DNA from: a bacterium
Lineage (GTDB): Bacteria; Cyanobacteriota; Vampirovibrionia; Gastranaerophilales; Gastranaerophilaceae
Reading direction: 5' to 3'
Length of the DNA: 64,000 bases
NCBI GenBank assembly: GCA_017559905.1
Contig: JAFYQF010000025.1
Coordinates: 124,001 to 188,000 of the forward strand
Shown: positions 62,682 to 64,000 of the stretch, piece by piece
Numbering within the stretch: the stretch's first letter is position 1
How the letters are laid out: each line of letters begins with the position of its first letter
Translations under genes and position numbers: made by a program
Notes under the pieces: model-generated
The model's database searches: none
What the model was told of the DNA's origin: nothing
Seen by the model: only the letters and a program-made list of their open reading frames with translations

Positions 62682-63932
62682 ATGAATATCACACACCACA
62701 CAGTCACTCATAACCAAAATTTTACTGGGTATGATGCTCGAAGACTTAAAGGCTTATTAGTAACAGACAAGGCTTGCGCAGAAGCACTAAAAACACTCAC
62801 GCCAACAACAGAGCTTGATATTTTTACACCTCAAATAGCCTCTAAATCAATAAGGAAAGAAGCATTTGAATTAGAAAAAAACAACAAACTTATCTGGACT
62901 CAAGATTATTTTACAATATTACAAAACCATATCCTGTTTGATAACACTAGAGATTTTCTAAAACGTGCTTTGAGAGCAACTTCTGATGGAATTGCAAAAC
63001 AAATAAACAAAATCCCTTTTAAATCAGAACCGCACTTGAGAGGTGGGAATTTCTTCATCTGCCAAGTTGGAGACAAAAAGAAACTTATTGTAGACGAAAC
63101 TCGATTAATTTATCCTAAAGAATTGTTTAAACAAATATATAACGTCGATGAGGTATGCCCTATTTCTAAAACAGATTACCACATTGACCTTTCAATTCGC
63201 CCACTAGAAAATGGGAATGTACTGGTAGCAGACAATAGATTAACTAAAAAAATGCTACAAACAGGGCAAGAAAAATTAAACAAATATATTACAGAACATA
63301 ACTTGAACGAATCCAATAAAAAAGAAATAGAAAATATAATTGAACAACTTTCAAACCACGAAAAAAAATTAGATATAACACTAGAATTTGACCCACAGAA
63401 ATCTATAAAAAACACCCAGAAAATCATACAACAACTGAGCGATTATGGATTTAATCCAATTCCAGTACCTGCAACTTATCATTACCTAGAAGAATCTGCA
63501 ATTAACAAAAAAGCAAACATTGAAAAGTTTAACAATAGTTTGACTGAATTAAAAGAATACAGTAAAGGACAATCTAAAACATTCCAAGTATATGCCCAAA
63601 ACTATATCAACTTAATGTCACTAAAACCCAAAGTTGATTTCCATTGCGGAACAGAGCTTGTAAATATATACCAAAACAATTTTATAAACGCAATTGTAAA
63701 CAAAACCAATAATGGGAAAATCAATTACATTACAAACGCCTCTTTACTTGATAAAGAGCTAGGTATTACCCCAGAAATAGAAGCAAAAACGGGATTTAGC
63801 ACTCGAAAAGCTTTTGAAGAAAGTATTGCTCCTTACGTGGACAAATTCATTACTATTGATGAAAAATTAACAGAAAGGCTTTTCAAATATATGGGCGGAA
63901 TTCATTGCACAGCATCAGAAATCCCAATGTAA
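62682..63932 (+). CDS. agmatine/peptidyl-arginine deiminase-like enzyme with F-x-G signature
   Basis: 416 aa. Starts MNITHHTVTHNQNFTGYDAR (F14-x-G16). All four landmarks of the guanidine-modifying superfamily occur in order. These are W72-TQ-D75 (like WTRD), GGNF 121-124, H167-x-D169 in YHIDLSIRP, and C409 in GGIHCTASEIP at the C-terminus, the catalytic Cys as in agmatine deiminase (GG-x-IHC). It should hydrolyse a guanidino group to a ureido group. The substrate may be agmatine or peptidyl-arginine, as in Porphyromonas PPAD. An insertion about 185-330 is Lys/Glu rich and helical. No signal peptide; the tag could replace it. Confidence 0.75.
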   Translation: MNITHHTVTHNQNFTGYDARRLKGLLVTDKACAEALKTLTPTTELDIFTPQIASKSIRKEAFELEKNNKLIWTQDYFTILQNHILFDNTRDFLKRALRATSDGIAKQINKIPFKSEPHLRGGNFFICQVGDKKKLIVDETRLIYPKELFKQIYNVDEVCPISKTDYHIDLSIRPLENGNVLVADNRLTKKMLQTGQEKLNKYITEHNLNESNKKEIENIIEQLSNHEKKLDITLEFDPQKSIKNTQKIIQQLSDYGFNPIPVPATYHYLEESAINKKANIEKFNNSLTELKEYSKGQSKTFQVYAQNYINLMSLKPKVDFHCGTELVNIYQNNFINAIVNKTNNGKINYITNASLLDKELGITPEIEAKTGFSTRKAFEESIAPYVDKFITIDEKLTERLFKYMGGIHCTASEIPM

Positions 63933-64000
63933 TTATTTTTGGGTTAAGTTATAAAACAAAGTTTGCCAAAAATTCGGTCTATTTTTAGCTATCCTTTCTT

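Overview
The window comes from a low-GC, gene-dense bacterial chromosome. The most likely source is a gut member of the non-photosynthetic sister lineage of Cyanobacteria (Melainabacteria/Vampirovibrionia, Gastranaerophilales type). This is an inference from four things. There is an LdpA homologue, a family otherwise known from cyanobacteria. The cell-envelope genes are Gram-negative (TolC/MacAB, AmiC-type amidase, meso-DAP MurE motif). There are pilin-like genes. Many proteins begin with a short M-x-I-N...F-x-G/A/S signature, which I associate from memory with this group. Stop codons are almost all TAA or TAG; TGA ends only one gene I checked.

Layout. 1-5,700: a partial family-2 glycosyltransferase, then a tolC-macA-macB efflux operon and a membrane-anchored Lcl/DUF1566-like protein. 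5,697-11,438 (minus): SWIM/SNF2 helicase, YuiD-type membrane protein, IspA prenyl synthase, RsgA GTPase. 11,577-14,039: efp-accB-accC. 14,107-23,680: a small signature protein, MATE exporter, RDD protein, ndk, tgt, mutS, an anchored unknown and an N-acetylmuramoyl-L-alanine amidase. 23,806-30,740: ftsI-murE-nagA-like-ilvD-glcF-like operon. 30,743-32,928: proC, rpmH-rnpA-unknown, tRNA-fMet.

33,323-37,819 is an accessory island. It holds a CheR-like methyltransferase, an XRE regulator, two protein-kinase-like paralogues (one with the beta3 lysine replaced) and a Cys-His-Asp hydrolase-like protein. Nearly all carry the N-terminal signature. More signature proteins lie at 53,976, 58,217 (a second CheR-like protein), 62,090 and 62,682 (an agmatine/peptidyl-arginine deiminase-like enzyme with all four family motifs). 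My main hypothesis is that the signature is a targeting or secretion tag on a repertoire of effector-like enzymes.

37,887-43,279 holds an acetyltransferase, gdhA, a SIMPL protein and an orphan HlyD adaptor. 43,370-51,035 is a pilin cassette without any assembly ATPase. It has two ordinary pseudopilins and three very large glycine-rich pilin-like proteins (one of 1,032 aa) sharing an HG-x-Y-x-C block, a C-x-F-x-PP...A-V-GG block and a C-terminal G-A-V-V-I-L-W tail. The largest gene is flanked by about 110-bp imperfect inverted repeats.

51,090-60,220 holds a YqeG phosphatase, a U32 peptidase, an orphan sugar-ABC permease, a trpR-trpB operon with two palindromic operators around a consensus promoter, ldpA, a HAD phosphatase, a nucleotidyltransferase and tRNA-Lys. 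60,440-62,080 looks like the remains of an integrated element. It carries four strong promoter-plus-hairpin units that look like a small-RNA family (two are near-identical 103-bp copies whose inner stems covary), tiny ORFs and a start-less fragment of a phage replication-initiator wing-helix protein. The deiminase-like gene that follows has a leader with competing terminator and antiterminator stems.

Several genes have a -10 box only 6-8 nt before the start codon, so leaderless mRNAs appear common here.
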